A stretch of DNA of 64,000 nucleotides from Lumnitzera littorea (lineage: Eukaryota > Streptophyta > Magnoliopsida > Myrtales > Combretaceae), in the NCBI GenBank assembly GCA_024138015.1, contig JAMXBB010000006.1, forward strand, positions 70,631,033 to 70,695,032, in the 5' to 3' direction. Below, in pieces: positions 11,721 to 24,923 of the stretch. The stretch's first letter is position 1; every line of letters starts with the position of its first letter. Below the pieces are notes generated by a model, which saw nothing but the letters and a program-made list of their open reading frames with translations, did not search any database and had not been told where the DNA came from. Position numbers and translations under genes: made by a program.

Positions 11721-13600
11721 AGGGGTACTTAAAATGCGCTGTTTTGCATCCCCGTGCTTCGCTATTTGCCATTCGCAGAGTTAGGAACGGATCGATTGTG
11801 ACTTTTTGGGCATCCAATTGATGAGCCGATCCGGGATGATTCATCATATTATGATATTATTGATTCATTTGTCCAAAATTTTGATTTTTGTTCTGACGAA
11901 TGAACAACCATTGATAAAATTTTTGAGTAAAAATTCTTATTGTGTCAAAACTCGAGTGACAATTAATTATCATTTTAAAAAGAAAAAAAAATGATAAAAT
12001 AAGCCAATCATTTTTTTTATAAAGCCGATTACAATTTCGAATCCAAAATTCCTATATATATATATATATATATATCGTCCAAAAAAAAAAAAAAGGTTCT
12101 TTATTGGGGATATTATAGTAATAGGTTTAAAATAGATTTTATAAAAACTGAATTTTTATCAAGAATGTTATTATAACAGGTTTGAAATGAATTTTATAAA
12201 AACCAAACTGGGTCCTAAAGTTTCTTAAAACCCATTCCAATAAAGGTTTTTATCATTTTTCCGATATTCGATTCTGTAATGTTTCTTTAAAACCGGTAAA
12301 AAGCCAACCCGACGCATTAGTTGAATTGAAGATTGAATTATGGTTTCTTTACCAGGTCGTCTAATTGCATTAGAGCAACAACAGCCCACATCGTCTGACT
12401 GATGAAAAAGAGGCACCGGCAGCCTACATTAATTAAATTAAAGTCACAAAGATAGATTTATAAATAGAAAGTTTATTCACCCTACAGGTGAGGGAGTCGC
12501 AAATGAGCTAGCAAATTCACCGGCACCTGCAACCCTCAATCTTAAGCCCTAAACAGTATTGCACTCGCTGAAAAATGATACAGAAGAATGGCCACATAAA
12601 ATGATACAACTGATCAATTAATAAGATATTATATCATCTTTTCTAATCTATTTTAATTTTTTTTCTTTTATTATCTCTCTTAATCCCTTATTATATATTT
12701 TCAGTCTTCATCCAAGTTTCAACTTCAATAGCAAATATTACAAGGAATACTATATATTTCAGTTTATATTTATACCATCAATAATTTAAAATGAAATGAA
12801 ATATTTAGTTTTCTTTAATTCTTTATTTTAAAAAAAAATAATAGAAAAAGTTTAATTTCAATTTTGTTTGTCATTCTTCCGTACATATTAAATTATATAT
12901 TAATGAGAATTCTTTATCTTTTTATTTTCATAATATATTTCAAGTTTTAAATAATTATTATAAGTATTCATAATTTTTCAAAATTATTTTATATAGATTG
13001 TAGAAATTTACGTTTTTACTTTTTCATTTCACGTTTGGATACTATTGATCCTCTAATAATTCTAGGTAGAATTACTCTACCTCATAAATATTCACAATGC
13101 AACTATGGGCAACATGGTACCATCTAATTAATCTGCTTATGATAACTTTAAAAAGATGAAGAATGAGATCTACTTGGTCATCTTAAATGATGTTAAGTGG
13201 ATTACCACTCCTATCCTAATATGGACAAAGTACTAAAACAACAAAGTAATAATTAACACAAAATAGCATTAATTATTTTTATCCACTTATTTATAATACT
13301 TTAATTTAATTATATTTTTGTTACAAGAATCAAGATTTTCGATCAGGTTTTATATAAGTCCTAAAACCAACCTAGAACCCTATAAGGTTTTGAACCTAAA
13401 GGTGGTCATCGGGCCAAACAACCCTAAACCACTTGTTTACAAACCATCCATAGATCAAACTAGACTTAACCCTTAAGGTCACTAGTCGGTTTAACTAAAC
13501 CACCAGTTCAAGGGCTGGTTCTAAAGCTCTCAATCTTTCAATCCTGAGTCTCGTTTTTTTTTTTTTTTGGATTTTTTCTTTTTGTTTTTTCATATTTCCC
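11721..13600. other. AT-rich intergenic DNA, no gene seen
   Basis: No ORF with recognisable similarity. It contains a TA dinucleotide run at 12053-12075, several A or T homopolymers and a poly-T at about 13554-13568. The part 13330-13550, with words like AACCCTAAACCACTTG, looks like an old repeat but cannot be classified. Confidence 0.5.
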
Positions 13601-13611
13601 TCAATTAATAT

Positions 13612-14060
13612 TAGAAGAACTTGCAAATAATCTCCCTAAGCTTTAACTTAGGTGTAGATTAACCCCTTGAACTTTCAAAGCATAGCTTTTGGTTCCTAAA
13701 CTTTTATAAATTTACAAACAATCCCCATAAATTGAAAATAACCTATTTAAACTTTTATTTTAATATGTAAACATAGCAAATAACCCCTATAGATTAAGAA
13801 AAACTCCTTAAACTTTTATTTTAGTATGTAAATAACCCCATAAACTAACGTGATGTTTAAAAGGTATTTATATATCAAAAAGAAAATTTATAGGGTATTT
13901 ACATATCAAAATTAAAGTTTAAAAGAGTTATTTTCAACTTATAAGAGTTATTTATAAATTTATGAAAGTTTGGAGATAAAAAACCATATTTTGAAAATTT
14001 AAAAGGTCAATCTATACCTAAGTCAAAGTTTAAAGGAGTTATTTATATTTTCCTCATAAT
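13612..14060. repeat. Foldback (inverted-repeat) element, MITE-like
   Basis: The left part (about 13619-13800) and the reverse complement of the right part (about 13880-14058) align along most of their length. Shared blocks in order include CTTAGGT.TAGATT, TTTTCAAA, CCAAACTTT.ATAAATTTA, GTTGAAAATAAC and TTTTAATATGTAAA-like words. By eye the arms are roughly 80 percent identical around a centre near 13840, so a transcript could fold into a long hairpin. It has no coding capacity. A non-autonomous foldback element or MITE is the natural reading; target duplications are not clear. Confidence 0.62.
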
Positions 14061-15476
14061 ATAAATAAGTTATGGCCTACTTGTCAATTTCTTTATTATT
14101 ATTATTATTTTTTTTTTTTGCAACTAATTGTAAAACTTTATGTTGACATATAGTGATGCATGAATCGAAAATTTTATTTTGAATTCAATTTTTGTCCATT
14201 TTGAAATAATTCATTTGAATCACATAAGCATGATATTATATTCTAATGTTGAGTAACATCGGCTAAAGAGGTAGAAATTGCAAAGTTGGAAAGTTTCTTA
14301 TTTGAATCTCAATCTCAAAATACATTGTTAAAACGGAAAGAAATAAATTATAACATAACTTTAAGCTATAATTTGTAATTGTGTATTATAAAATATTATT
14401 TTGTAAAATCGAAGTGTGTAGCTTTGTCTTTTTCAATAAAGGTTGTGAAGATTGATAAATAGGAAAAGCAAAAGCTACCTAATTACTCTCATGTGATTTT
14501 CTTTTTTTGGTTTTTTGAGGTTGGCCTAGTTTACTAAGGTCGAACCTCTAAAACCCTTAGGGCTTAATAATTTAATGGCCAGTTTAGGTCACATATTATC
14601 TGTGCTAAGCAGGTTTATGATTCCAAACTTGCCTTAGCAAAAGTCTATTTGAACCCTATTCTAAACTCTATAGGAATTTTATCAAGTTAGATACCTTTTA
14701 ATGACCCACCTAGTGATATCCTTATTATAACTCGTGAATTGATTCAAAACCAACATTCCAATTATAATATTGAAATTAGCATAGATTTGTGGGTCATGAA
14801 TCAACTCTAAACCATTGGGTTCAAAAAATATAATTGAAAGAAAAAAGAAAAAGGCAATTAATTCATGACTGTACCATGATTGCTGCCAACAAAACCAAAA
14901 ATTATAAACATGGAAAGGGTAAGCAAATCATTGAACTTGGAAAGCTTCAATGATCGCGTACAGTGCAAACAATACAGTTTGCATATTTTTTTAATTCGAA
15001 CTTTATGAAATGAGCATTGGCAAACGTTCTTGTAAAGAAAGTATAAATAGCTTATTATCTGCTATATATCATTCACTCAAAAATACATACATTTTGTATA
15101 CTTCTCTCTAAACTACTCTTTATTCAACTATCTACTATCTATTGTTATATATTATCTACTTTATATTCATATAGGTTTTTGTACTCCAACTAATTTATAT
15201 TTTACAATTGTAACCATAAATTTTGTTACAATAACTACTTTTGGATTTTAAAGTATTTTCATCCATTTTAGTTAGACAAAAATATTATTAATTATCCTTT
15301 TGTATCAATTTTAATTTTATGTATATTACAACAAGTTTTTCTCATGGTACATCAAACTCCAATGAGAAGGAACAATGCAATAGGTAAGGGAAAAATCCCT
15401 ATCGTGTAGTTTCAACCCTTCTACAATATTGATGAGCAAAATGATTTTTAACGAAGATAAATTTATGAATATAATG
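14061..15476. other. AT-rich intergenic DNA, no gene seen
   Basis: No recognisable coding sequence. A TATA-like word (tataaatag, about 15041-15049) followed by a pyrimidine-rich stretch at 15070-15130 could be part of an old LTR promoter, but no termini were found. Confidence 0.4.
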
Positions 15477-16785
15477 TAATATCCACCACTGGAGTTTTAA
15501 GCATATGATATGATACTAGAGATTTTCTAAAGTTAGGATCTAATCACCTATGTGAATATCGAGTGTATATTTAAGGCTTAATAAACTTTATAACTTAATC
15601 TATGGCTAATTTTTTTTAGTGAAACTATAATACAATAGTAAAAAGAAAAATTCAAAAATCGAATAGTACCTTAAATTTTTACAACAATAAAAATCTAAAG
15701 AATATATAAATTAATTATTCATTTTCAATTTGCAAACATCAAGTAACAAGTTCACTAGTTGACAATAAAATTTGAAATGGGTTAAGAATGAAACGCGTCA
15801 CATAAGGCACCTACCTTAACTCCATTTCATTTCTTTCTTTCCCTCTCCTTATTTTCTTAGCATAACAAACTAATCTCAACTCCTAATTTGACTAACTAAA
15901 GAAACAAAACCTAAACTCAAACTCTCACTTCCTTTCCTCTTTGTCACGTGAAATGCACCAAACATGATTTTTCATGACAAGTACAAGCTACATCATGCCA
16001 TTAGTACATAAGTAATTCAAGGAAGATCTAAGTTATATCTCATTATATCATTAAGATATAAGATCAATTCAAGCAAAATTTATTTAGGATATTAAAGAAA
16101 ATGAAAACAAATCCCCTCTTCTCCATATTATATTAGCCACTACCTTATCCTCTATGTCATACTCTCGTACTATGTTTTCAAAACTTTACTATATCTTCTC
16201 TTATCCTATAAAAGTCTAAAAAAATAATAATTAATTAAATAAAAGTTAAGAAAGAAAACCTCAACTTAGACATTAACTTCAACAAGAACTACAACCTTCA
16301 GCTCTTCACTTTTAAGCTTAGTTTAAAACTTAACTAACCTTGATCAAAGTAGTAAGGAGGAAGTGGTTGGATTGTGAAGAGAGTTAAAAGGAAAGGTAAA
16401 AGGAAAAATACATAGTTAGGATGAAATCTACCATAAGTAATACTCTTTAGAACTTCATTTTAAAGCTAAATGCTTATTTAGTATAGTAGACATAATCTAT
16501 TTGAGTTTTAGTATGTGCTTAGTTTATATAATATAATATAGACATTGATTAAGCATGATAAGTAAATGTTCAAATGGATTATGAGAATGTTATGCTTGTA
16601 CATGTTGATATGATATTATAATCTTACTATGCTTGTTATATATATTGAGTTGAATGTGGATTTGTAAACTAAAAAGGTAATCATGAAAGATCTACTACCC
16701 TTAGCCATGAATTAAGCCAAGCATTATTTGAGTTTTTAGATTTAATCTTAATGAAACGTAGTGTCTCTAATATGGTCATTGATAA
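15477..16785 (+). repeat. Possible LTR fragment, left of the nested solo LTR
   Basis: Begins with TGTAATATCCACCACTGG, the style of chromovirus-type LTR starts in plants. It is followed by AT-rich DNA and a pyrimidine-rich block at 15810-15950 that contains a CACGTG core. It is directly interrupted at 16786 by the next LTR. A continuation may lie at 19885-21010, where GAAGACTAG and TATGAAAGACTTTTTGTATG words resemble LTR 3' parts. There is no coding sequence, and the assignment is tentative. Confidence 0.3.
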
Positions 16786-16810
16786 TGTAAGCCCCACAAC
16801 CAATCACTCA

Positions 16811-16844
16811 TCGGCTGAAAAATTCGATCGGCTGAAAAATTCGA
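16811..16844. repeat. 17-bp tandem duplication near the LTR start
   Basis: The unit tcggctgaaaaattcga occurs twice in perfect head-to-tail order just inside the left end of the LTR that starts at 16786. Confidence 0.85.
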
Positions 16845-17345
16845 TCAAACTTAAATTATAAGGTAAAGCTAGAAATATTAGTAAAAATGATCCCGTAAGT
16901 TTGAATTTAAGAAAATAAGAAATAAAATAAAAGACTATAAAAATTCCAAATTTTAAATATATAACTCGTTATTTATTGAAAATGCGTAAAATGCATTCCA
17001 ATAATTAACGAATCGCTAAAGATAAATTATATGTATACTAAAAATAATAGAATCACCTAAATAATATTTAGAAATATTTATTTGTACTATATATGAATTT
17101 ACATGTAGGTATAAATACGCTTAATTATTTAAAATACACGAAATGTACTAAAATAATACTAAATACTTAAAGAAAATTCATAATTAATTAAGCAAAAACC
17201 AGGAATGATCCAGAATTGGGTCATGGCAGCTGGGAAAAATAAGAAAAAAATTAGCCAATTAAATTAAGATAACACAAAAGCCAAAAATTAAGGGATAAGG
17301 TAATTGTCTTGTCCAATTTAATGCACAATAAATTCCCTAAAGCTC

Positions 17346-17353
17346 TATAAATA
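17346..17353 (+). promoter_or_regulatory. TATA box of the 16786 LTR
   Basis: TATAAATA in the context ctctataaatagggaaa, 560 bases inside the LTR. It is followed by a purine-rich leader (about 17390-17470), the usual layout of the U3/R boundary in plant LTRs. Confidence 0.5.
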
Positions 17354-19681
17354 GGGAAAAAAATTCAGAAGCTTATTTGGACAGTTAAAAATCAAAGAAA
17401 ATTAGGGAGAGGCAAAAATTGAGAGAAAATTCAGGTTAGAAAAAAACTTAGGAAAAACTGTACAATTAGGGCCTTTAAAGGGAACTCACACTAGACAAGC
17501 AGCTGGGAATGGACGGCCACCACCACCATACGATGGTGGTAGCGCCCAAACTGTTCGACAAGGCTACAGCGGCCAGCAATGGCTGAAGTCACCCAGATCA
17601 GTGAGTTTGATTTCCAACCTGATTTTATGTAATTTTGTTAAAAATAGTAAATATTCTTATAAAATTACGAATTTTGTTATTCTAGAATATTTTTGTATGT
17701 AGTTTTTAGGAAAAATGTTATTTTGATGAAAATATGTCTCGCAATATATAATCCTTAAGAAATCATGCAAAACTGAGCATATTTCGGTTTAGAAATAAAT
17801 GACCTTAGGAGCATGGTTTTGAGTCCAAAATTTTTGTGTAGATTACTTAGATAATATAGAACAGTGCTATGAAGCCCGTTTTAAAAAATTAATTTTTGAA
17901 AATTTTAGATAATTTTTAGGCCTTAAAATGAGGCATAAAATGGGTAATTTAGGGTTAATTAAGTAATTAAATAGTTAATTACTGATTTAGTCAATAAGTA
18001 TATATTTTAGGATGTTGAAATTTGATGGATTATGATACTTGTAGCATTTAGGGTGTTAGATGTAATTATTAGGTTAATTATGTAGTAAATAAGTAATATG
18101 GAAAAATAATACATTTTAAGTTAACTTTGTAAATTAAGGTAATTAGGTGTAAAATCTTATTTAGGATGAATTTAGAAATTTTGAAATAATAATTAATGTT
18201 GGGAGAGAGTAATTAGAGTGATAAAAATATTAAATGTGTATTATGTACATAATAAGTAATAGTACATAATACACAATTATTGGAAATATAATAAATAGAA
18301 AATATTAGGATGAAAATTGATATTATATAAATAATAGGAATATATAATAAAACCGATAAAAGACTTGAATTTATGTAATTATATGAAAAATGTAAAAATT
18401 TCTCACATCAGGAGTGAATTCGGTACATTAATACTGTTTAAAGTGTACCGGGTGAAATAAAATACTGACTAGGGGTAGTGATGATATTTAGGAGATCGAG
18501 AAGTAATGTGATTAATTTCACATTATGGGTTGAAACAAATTTCTAGGGCTGGAGTATAAAACACTACTTAAAAATCAAACTAAAACCTAATTTAGAAATC
18601 GATGCGAAAATTGAATCCGAACCTAACCCCAAACCTAGGATATTGTAAAAGACTTAAAACCTAGATAATTTGGTATATTAAACCTTAAACAAAACATAAA
18701 AATAAGCGTTATAGGATAAAACAAACCTATAATAGTTATATGAAAAACTGAAACCACGTTTGTGTTATAAGGATGATCGGCGATGGCTTGAGCAAGTCGG
18801 ACCTTAAGTGAGTGAGCGAAGAGTTGAGGTAAGTTGGGATTAATACGATGCTTTATTTTAGAGGCTTAAGATTATGCTTGGTTATGCTTGTTAGATAGTT
18901 GGATGTGTGCATGTGATTGATTATGGGTGATGATATGATTCTATTTGTTGCTCTGGCATGTATTATATGATTTGTATAAAATTATTGATCACCCTAAACT
19001 GGACTTAATCAAATATACGATCAGTAATCATAATCAGACATGCATCGCAACTCGTTAGGGGAACCTAAGATTCTCTGGCCAAATACCGACCTCTTCGAAA
19101 GAGATAGCGCAGGATTGCATAATGGTCAATTCTTTATCCTCAGTTAAACTAAGTGACAAGTGAGGAGGTCGCGGTGAGGGTGAAGTCAGTGGTTCGAAGG
19201 TAATCGCAGGAGGAGCGAGGTCTCTATTGCACAAGCCTAGGTTTGGTCATGAGCTATTGCATTAATAGCAACTCCTCAATCCGAATTAGAGCAGGCGCAA
19301 TTTCTCTAATCTCATGACGAGCCGGACAATGTCGTGCGATGGCATTTGCTTGCACATGCATTGCACCTAATAAGTTGATTGAAAACCTTGTTGTGTTTAT
19401 AGTATAGTTTTAATTCCTCCATCCTAATTTATTGAGCTGTAGTTGCTCACATCCCTATAAATGTCGTGCAGGTGCTAGCTAAGAAGCGGCAAACAACTAT
19501 TTTGAAACTAGCAACTGCTAGATCCTAGGGAGTGAGGAAAAATATTGAAGAATAAACACATATTTTTTAAGGTCTAAGTTTTTTATTTTAGAATTATTTA
19601 TCATTTCCAAATAATGTAATAACTAGGAAATACATTATAGAGAAATATTGTAAACTTTAATTGCAACAACTGAATTATAGC

Positions 19682-19706
19682 ATATATATATATATATATA
19701 TATATA
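19682..19706. repeat. TA dinucleotide microsatellite
   Basis: About twelve uninterrupted AT/TA units inside the 16786-19884 LTR. Comparable runs occur at 12053-12075, 32352-32371, 38892-38922 and 42805-42834. Confidence 0.9.
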
Positions 19707-19884
19707 ATTCCTTACTTTTATAGGTAAATGATTTATTTAAATTACAAACTGTTTACTTCAAAGTGGGTTAGTCGTGGACGCCTTGTATAGATCAGGTTTA
19801 AGATAGTGGTTGTAAGGCCAACTTCTATCTTAGGATGGTTTACACGGTGGGGCTGTTACGACTCTACCGCTTCGGGGCGTGCCA

Positions 19885-21900
19885 AATAATACTCATAAAT
19901 TTATGAAATATAACATATATTTACCATGAATCTTTATGTGAACAATGGTCATCTAAAGAAGAATTAGAAAAAAAAATTATTTGATTATTTAAGGAAACAT
20001 GAAGTTGATTAAGTAATGACTTGATGGAAACCAACCTGATAATTTAGTCAATCATGAGTCGTCTTAAGATTAAGTAGAACAAACATGATTAGATTGAATT
20101 ATAAGTTAGGATATGACCCCTCATGATAATATAAGTATAATAAACATGATTTAGTAGATGTCTTCATGCTACCCAATCAACTAAAAATTACTAAATTGGT
20201 AATTATAAATGATAATACAAGTTTCTAGCTTTGAGAAAACTACTAGATCACGAAAATTCAGTTTAAAACATGGAAGTTATGTTTATTAAAAGTTGAGCGC
20301 ATGAGAAGTGCAAATACTAAGTTTAAGTTAATATGAAGACATAGAATGACTTTAAGATTTTATTTGTATCATAGGTGAACCTAAAGGCATTGTTTGAAGG
20401 AGTAGAGATCAAGTGAACGCTCCCTTGCTATTATGTTACATGTGAAGAGACTGCAAGTTATACGACCACTAACTCTTTAAATAAGAGTTATTGCAATTTC
20501 ACTTGAGTAAATCATATGACTTAATGAATTGATAAAGTGTTATCATTGTTATCAATTGATATATTGATTATTATCTTGATGACTAATATTTAAGTATTAT
20601 AAGCATACCTTCACTTGTAGACATGACTTGTTAACAATTGTTGTAGCTATTATATACATGCTTAGTACAAACAAATTGAGAAGAAGATTATTTGGCTTGG
20701 TCGCTATATTATAATATATGTTTTATTGAATCCATGCTTATTTGTTAAGAAATTTTCTTGATGATTGTGTCATTGTGTTCATAGTAACATATGAAAGGAC
20801 CTTCTAGTTCTTTTTTATTTTTTTTTTAAACCTAAGTTTGAAGATGGAGCTTACATAGGAGCTTAAGCTCATTATAAAGATTTTGAGAGCGAAGACTAGT
20901 TTTTTTGGTATTAGTGTTTGTATGAAAGACTTTTTGTATGCTTTGTAATATATATAATTTTTAAGTATGTAGTATATAACTATGTATGAACTTAAGCTAT
21001 ATGATACCCTAAAGTTGTTTGGTTTAGAAGACTCTTCTACAATATATTTATAAATATATGATAGATGGTGACTTTTAATCTACGCTCATTTTTATTTAGC
21101 CTTATTCTCATCTTAAGGATAGCTATATCATCTCTCAGTACCAGTGCACAGACAATTAAGCGAGGAGGCGTGGTGCTATATGGTGGTAGCAAAGTATGGG
21201 TTAAATTAATTAATCAAATCATAAGTGAGGTGGTATCATCTCTAAACTCATTTTGTTATGTTGAAATCAACGCTAATTTTGTGTGCGTGTGTGTGTGTTT
21301 TTTTTTTTTTTTACTATGTTTCAATAGTTATCATGAGCTAAATGGTTTATTAGTAGGTTTGGGATATTTTGATGGAATTATTAGCATAATTAGTGTTATC
21401 TAAGTATGGACATGTTTTTTACTAGATTTTTAGTACAATTGCTCTTGAAAACCCATTAAATTGCATGACAATTGAGTATAATAGGTTTAGGTTTTTCGAA
21501 ATGCCCAATTAAAGATTTAGAACTCTATTAGGATTTGCTAAGGTGCTTTTACTAATTGCATTCGAGTTTCGTAGAAACATTTGAATTAATATGTGATTGG
21601 AAATGTAGGTCATGAAACCAAACTTATAATTAGTCTACATTTCTAACTAAAGTATTTTGTTAGGGATAGAAGCTAAATGTTTGATTGATCGTGCAGGCAA
21701 ACTTATTTTGACTGGATTTCTTTACTATAGAGTGACCTTCATCTACTTAACCATAAAAATGAATTCAACTGAATCCTAAAACCTAAGATGCTATACACTG
21801 TCATATGTCCTTAGCCTCTAATAACATGTAAAGTGTAAAATCAACTACTATCTCTAAAACATTTCTATAACAGTCTCCAAACATTCTCATAAATTTAAGT
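19885..21900. other. AT-rich DNA, possible right part of an interrupted LTR; no gene
   Basis: The first kilobase may continue the LTR fragment that stops at 16785. The stretch 20800-20960 has words typical of LTR 3' parts. The ORF at 21065-21403 contains a GT repeat and a poly-T run and shows no domain, so I do not call it a gene. Confidence 0.3.
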
Positions 21901-23300
21901 TCCTTAGATAAAACATGATTTCTTCTAACTAAAAGCAATTTCATTACTAAATAATAATTAATACCACATTAGGCTAAAGATTCTAGTTACTAAATCTCTT
22001 ACAATATTCTCCAATAACATACTTAGCTTTCGCTCTTCTCATCCTAAAGACAGCAATAAATATCTTCATAACCTTAATAGTCTTTTCGTGTATCATCATT
22101 TCATGCATCTACAAAATATAAGGAGTAAGCCGAAGCTTATTATGCAACACATAAGCATAGGCGCATGAGCAAACCATACATAGTTGCATGCATTAAATGC
22201 AAGCAAGTAAATCACACGACAATTCATTAACATCATATTAGCCAGTCACATTATACACATCGACAGCCTTCATAATCTCTATTACAACACGATCCTATTC
22301 ATTATCCTAGTAATCAGACATGCCTCTTCGAGCCCCTTTACAATCTACGTTGAGCGTACCACTTCGAACCCCTCTGTAATCCTATGTTAGGCATGCTACT
22401 TTAGCCCCATCACTAGAAGCCTCATTTATTTCAACCTATATCTATCCCACATCATTTCCATGTAAGACTCTAGTAAGGACAATGCATCACAAGGTTCATT
22501 AAAGTTGCTCCCTTAGGATCTACGACTCTGAGCCGTTAGATTGAGCTACACATAAACAGTAGGCAATGATAACTTAAGTTGGATATTTAATTAGTCAATT
22601 TAAACATATATATACAAGTATAAATTTTAGCTTAGCAATTACGAGCAATATAGAAGTGTCATGTACCTGGAATTTGTTGAAAGAACTTAATCTACTCTAT
22701 CTCAAAAAGATAAATATGTAAAAGAAATGATAAATAGAAATCAGTTTAGTAACACTCTATTACTTATCATAGACTTTCTAAGAGTTTTAGATGAGAATCA
22801 TAGGCCGAATACAACCAAATTTAGATCAGAAAGATGGAAGGAAGCAATTTTAAGGATTATGGTTAGGAATCATGCCGTGATCCTTTATAAAAGGTAAACA
22901 ACAAGTCTATACCCTAGATTACGTCCATAAACGTAGCTATGGTTCAACAAGGAAAGACCACACTATGGATCATGACAGTGAACTTTGGCCTTGATCCATA
23001 AGGACTTAATTTTCCTTCAAAATTCTTCATGTCCAGCTCTCCAAAGAGGATCATAGTCAGGACCATGCTCATGGTCTTAGACTATAATCTTATTTCTTTA
23101 AATTTTCTTTTCTCTTTTCTTGAAAAACAAAACTACATACCCTAGATCAAGATCCTAACCTCAACCTTACTCCAAAAACATTGAAATCTCCACCTTCTCA
23201 ACCAAATTCACATCAAACGTAATATTAAGGCCACTCACCATTAACTCTTGTTAAAGGAGCTAGATAAGAGTTAAGAGATAAGAGAGAAGACATGACTAAG
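21900..23300 (-). repeat. LTR-like block in minus orientation
   Basis: The reverse complement contains AAGCTTCGGCTTACTCCTTA (about 22117-22136), matching the plus-strand block GGCTTTAGCTTACTCCTTAA at about 26565-26590 inside the LTR beginning at 24924. Short repeated phrases (TTCGAGCCCC/TTCGAACCCC, GTAATC) are also typical of chromovirus LTRs. No coding sequence, and boundaries are not determined. Confidence 0.4.
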
Positions 23301-24910
23301 TGCCCTCAAAGGATAATATCTGTATTCAATAATGAAGAGTGATAATGTTTGTGCACAAGTAAATGAGGTTTATATACTTGCTCCACTAGGATTACAATAC
23401 ATATATGGAAAAGACAAAAAGAGTAATTTACAATGGGAATACATAAGATATGCTAAAAAAGACAAAAAATATCTAGTACGAAAGGAGTAAGGAATCCTTT
23501 TAGAATGTTGTACTAGAAGATGCATGTTACATAGTAGTTAACGGTCTGGAATTTAGCGAGTCTAGTTGAAGTGTACCTTGAGCTGGCTCAGCTTTAATAT
23601 AATACAATTTGGATGAAGTCAAAAAAGAGTTAGTAGTTAAAGAAAACTTGATTTGGTTTGGGTTAAGGCTCGAGTATTGAAGGATGTTTAGATCCTCTTT
23701 AGGTTAGGTGTCTCGATAGCGTAACTCGAAAAGAGGTTTGACGTGGGTTGACTCGAACGTTAAATGAAAATGTATTAGGGTTGCTTAGTGAGTCTACACT
23801 TCTGCTTGGCAACTCGAGGATTGTGTCAGCCATACTAAAGTTCGGTATTTGGGTTAGCAAAAATGAGAAAGGTGGAGGGCAGGATAGGAATCCTCATCTT
23901 GAATAGAGTTTTGAGCTAGTATTCTTTATGCGAGTCCTTGTGGTATTTATCTCGGCTATGTGTGATTGGCTTAAGGAGTTGATTTCTATTACAACATTAT
24001 CATTTTGGAAAATTTAGTTATAATCTAGTGGTATTAGGATAGTAATCCTAGCTTCAATTCTAAAGTTAAAGTGGGCTAAGGATTAAATGTAGCGAGATTG
24101 TTGATACTTCATATTGGAAGAAATTTACAATTAACATAGAGAGTTTCTAAAAAATCCGAAATATTCAATTTAAAAAACTAATGGAGACTTAAGAATTCAA
24201 TTTTAGAATAGGATAAATGCCTAAGTGCACAAAAGTAGATTTCAAGGGTAAGATCAAATTTAATATGTAGAGATTAAAAGGAGTAAGGTATGGTGAAGGA
24301 AAGTTGCATGTAAGTCACAGGCTGGGAACCGTATGGTGAATTAGGAAGTAGTCATGAAGGTGGAAAAATCTAAACATCATAATTGGAAGCCTAAGTTTGA
24401 ATTGAAGAGGACATATGGAGAGGTAGAACATTTATTGAAAGATTATAAAACAAGAGAAATGAGGAGAACAAGAAAGTTTGCAAATAGAAGTTGCATGAAT
24501 ATGAATCTACATATGTTATTTTGGGAGATACTAGTTAAATCTTAGTGGAATTAGGAAAATGAATCAAGCTTAACTTCCCCAAATTAAAGTGAGCTAAGAG
24601 ATAAAGCAGACCGAAGTATTAATATTGTAGACTAATAGAGTTTAAGATTGAGTGAAAGATCTTATGGAGAACTCAAAACTATTTAATTTAAGAGATCGAT
24701 AGAAAATTTGTGAATTTAATCTTATAGTGGGAGGGTTGCAAAATGAAGGGCAGATTTCAAAGAATATAGCTGAGCAAGTATGATGAGACATAGTAAAGCA
24801 ATCAAATGACACAATAAGATGCTTGGGAGCTATAAGAAGAGATAAAAAGGAAGCATTAAGAGTATTTCATTTTAGTGATTTAGGCAAACTTTTGAGGATA
24901 AAAGTTTTAT
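23300..24910 (+). other. Degenerate internal DNA upstream of a polypurine tract; no readable gene
   Basis: Lies immediately before the PPT and LTR start at 24911-24924, so by position it should be the 3' end of an element's pol region. I cannot read integrase or chromodomain motifs in any frame. The last bases before the PPT (TTTTGAGGATAAAAGTTTT) resemble the end of pol in Tekay-like elements. The 63-codon ORF at 24354-24545 is lysine-rich and unrecognised. Confidence 0.35.
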
Positions 24911-24923
24911 AAGGGGAGAGAAA
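24911..24923 (+). other. Polypurine tract before the 3' LTR
   Basis: aaggggagagaaa sits directly before TGTAAGACTCC. A run of purines abutting the TG of a 3' LTR is where plus-strand DNA synthesis is primed in LTR retrotransposons. The arrangement AAGGGG-purines-TGTAA is characteristic of Ty3/gypsy chromoviruses. Confidence 0.6.

Larger units (their letters stand above)
16786..19884 (+). mobile_element. Probable solo LTR of a Ty3/gypsy element (3.1 kb)
   Basis: Starts TGTAAGCCCCAC and ends at ...TTCGGGGCGTGCCA, so it is bounded by TG and CA. Near the end GTGGGGCTGTTAC is an imperfect inverse of the start, as in LTRs of Tekay-like chromoviruses. The flanking five bases are GATAA and AATAA, a target duplication with one mismatch. 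A promoter-like TATAAATA lies at 17346-17353, and an LTR-style GTCGTGCAGGTGCTAGC block lies near 19460. No gag or pol is seen inside or beside it, so it is best read as a solo LTR left by recombination. The exact right end is uncertain by some tens of bases. Confidence 0.55.

Noticed and set aside
15040..15130. TATA box followed by a pyrimidine-rich leader suggesting a gene promoter
   Set aside because: No coding sequence follows within 2 kb; more likely LTR-derived or chance in AT-rich DNA.
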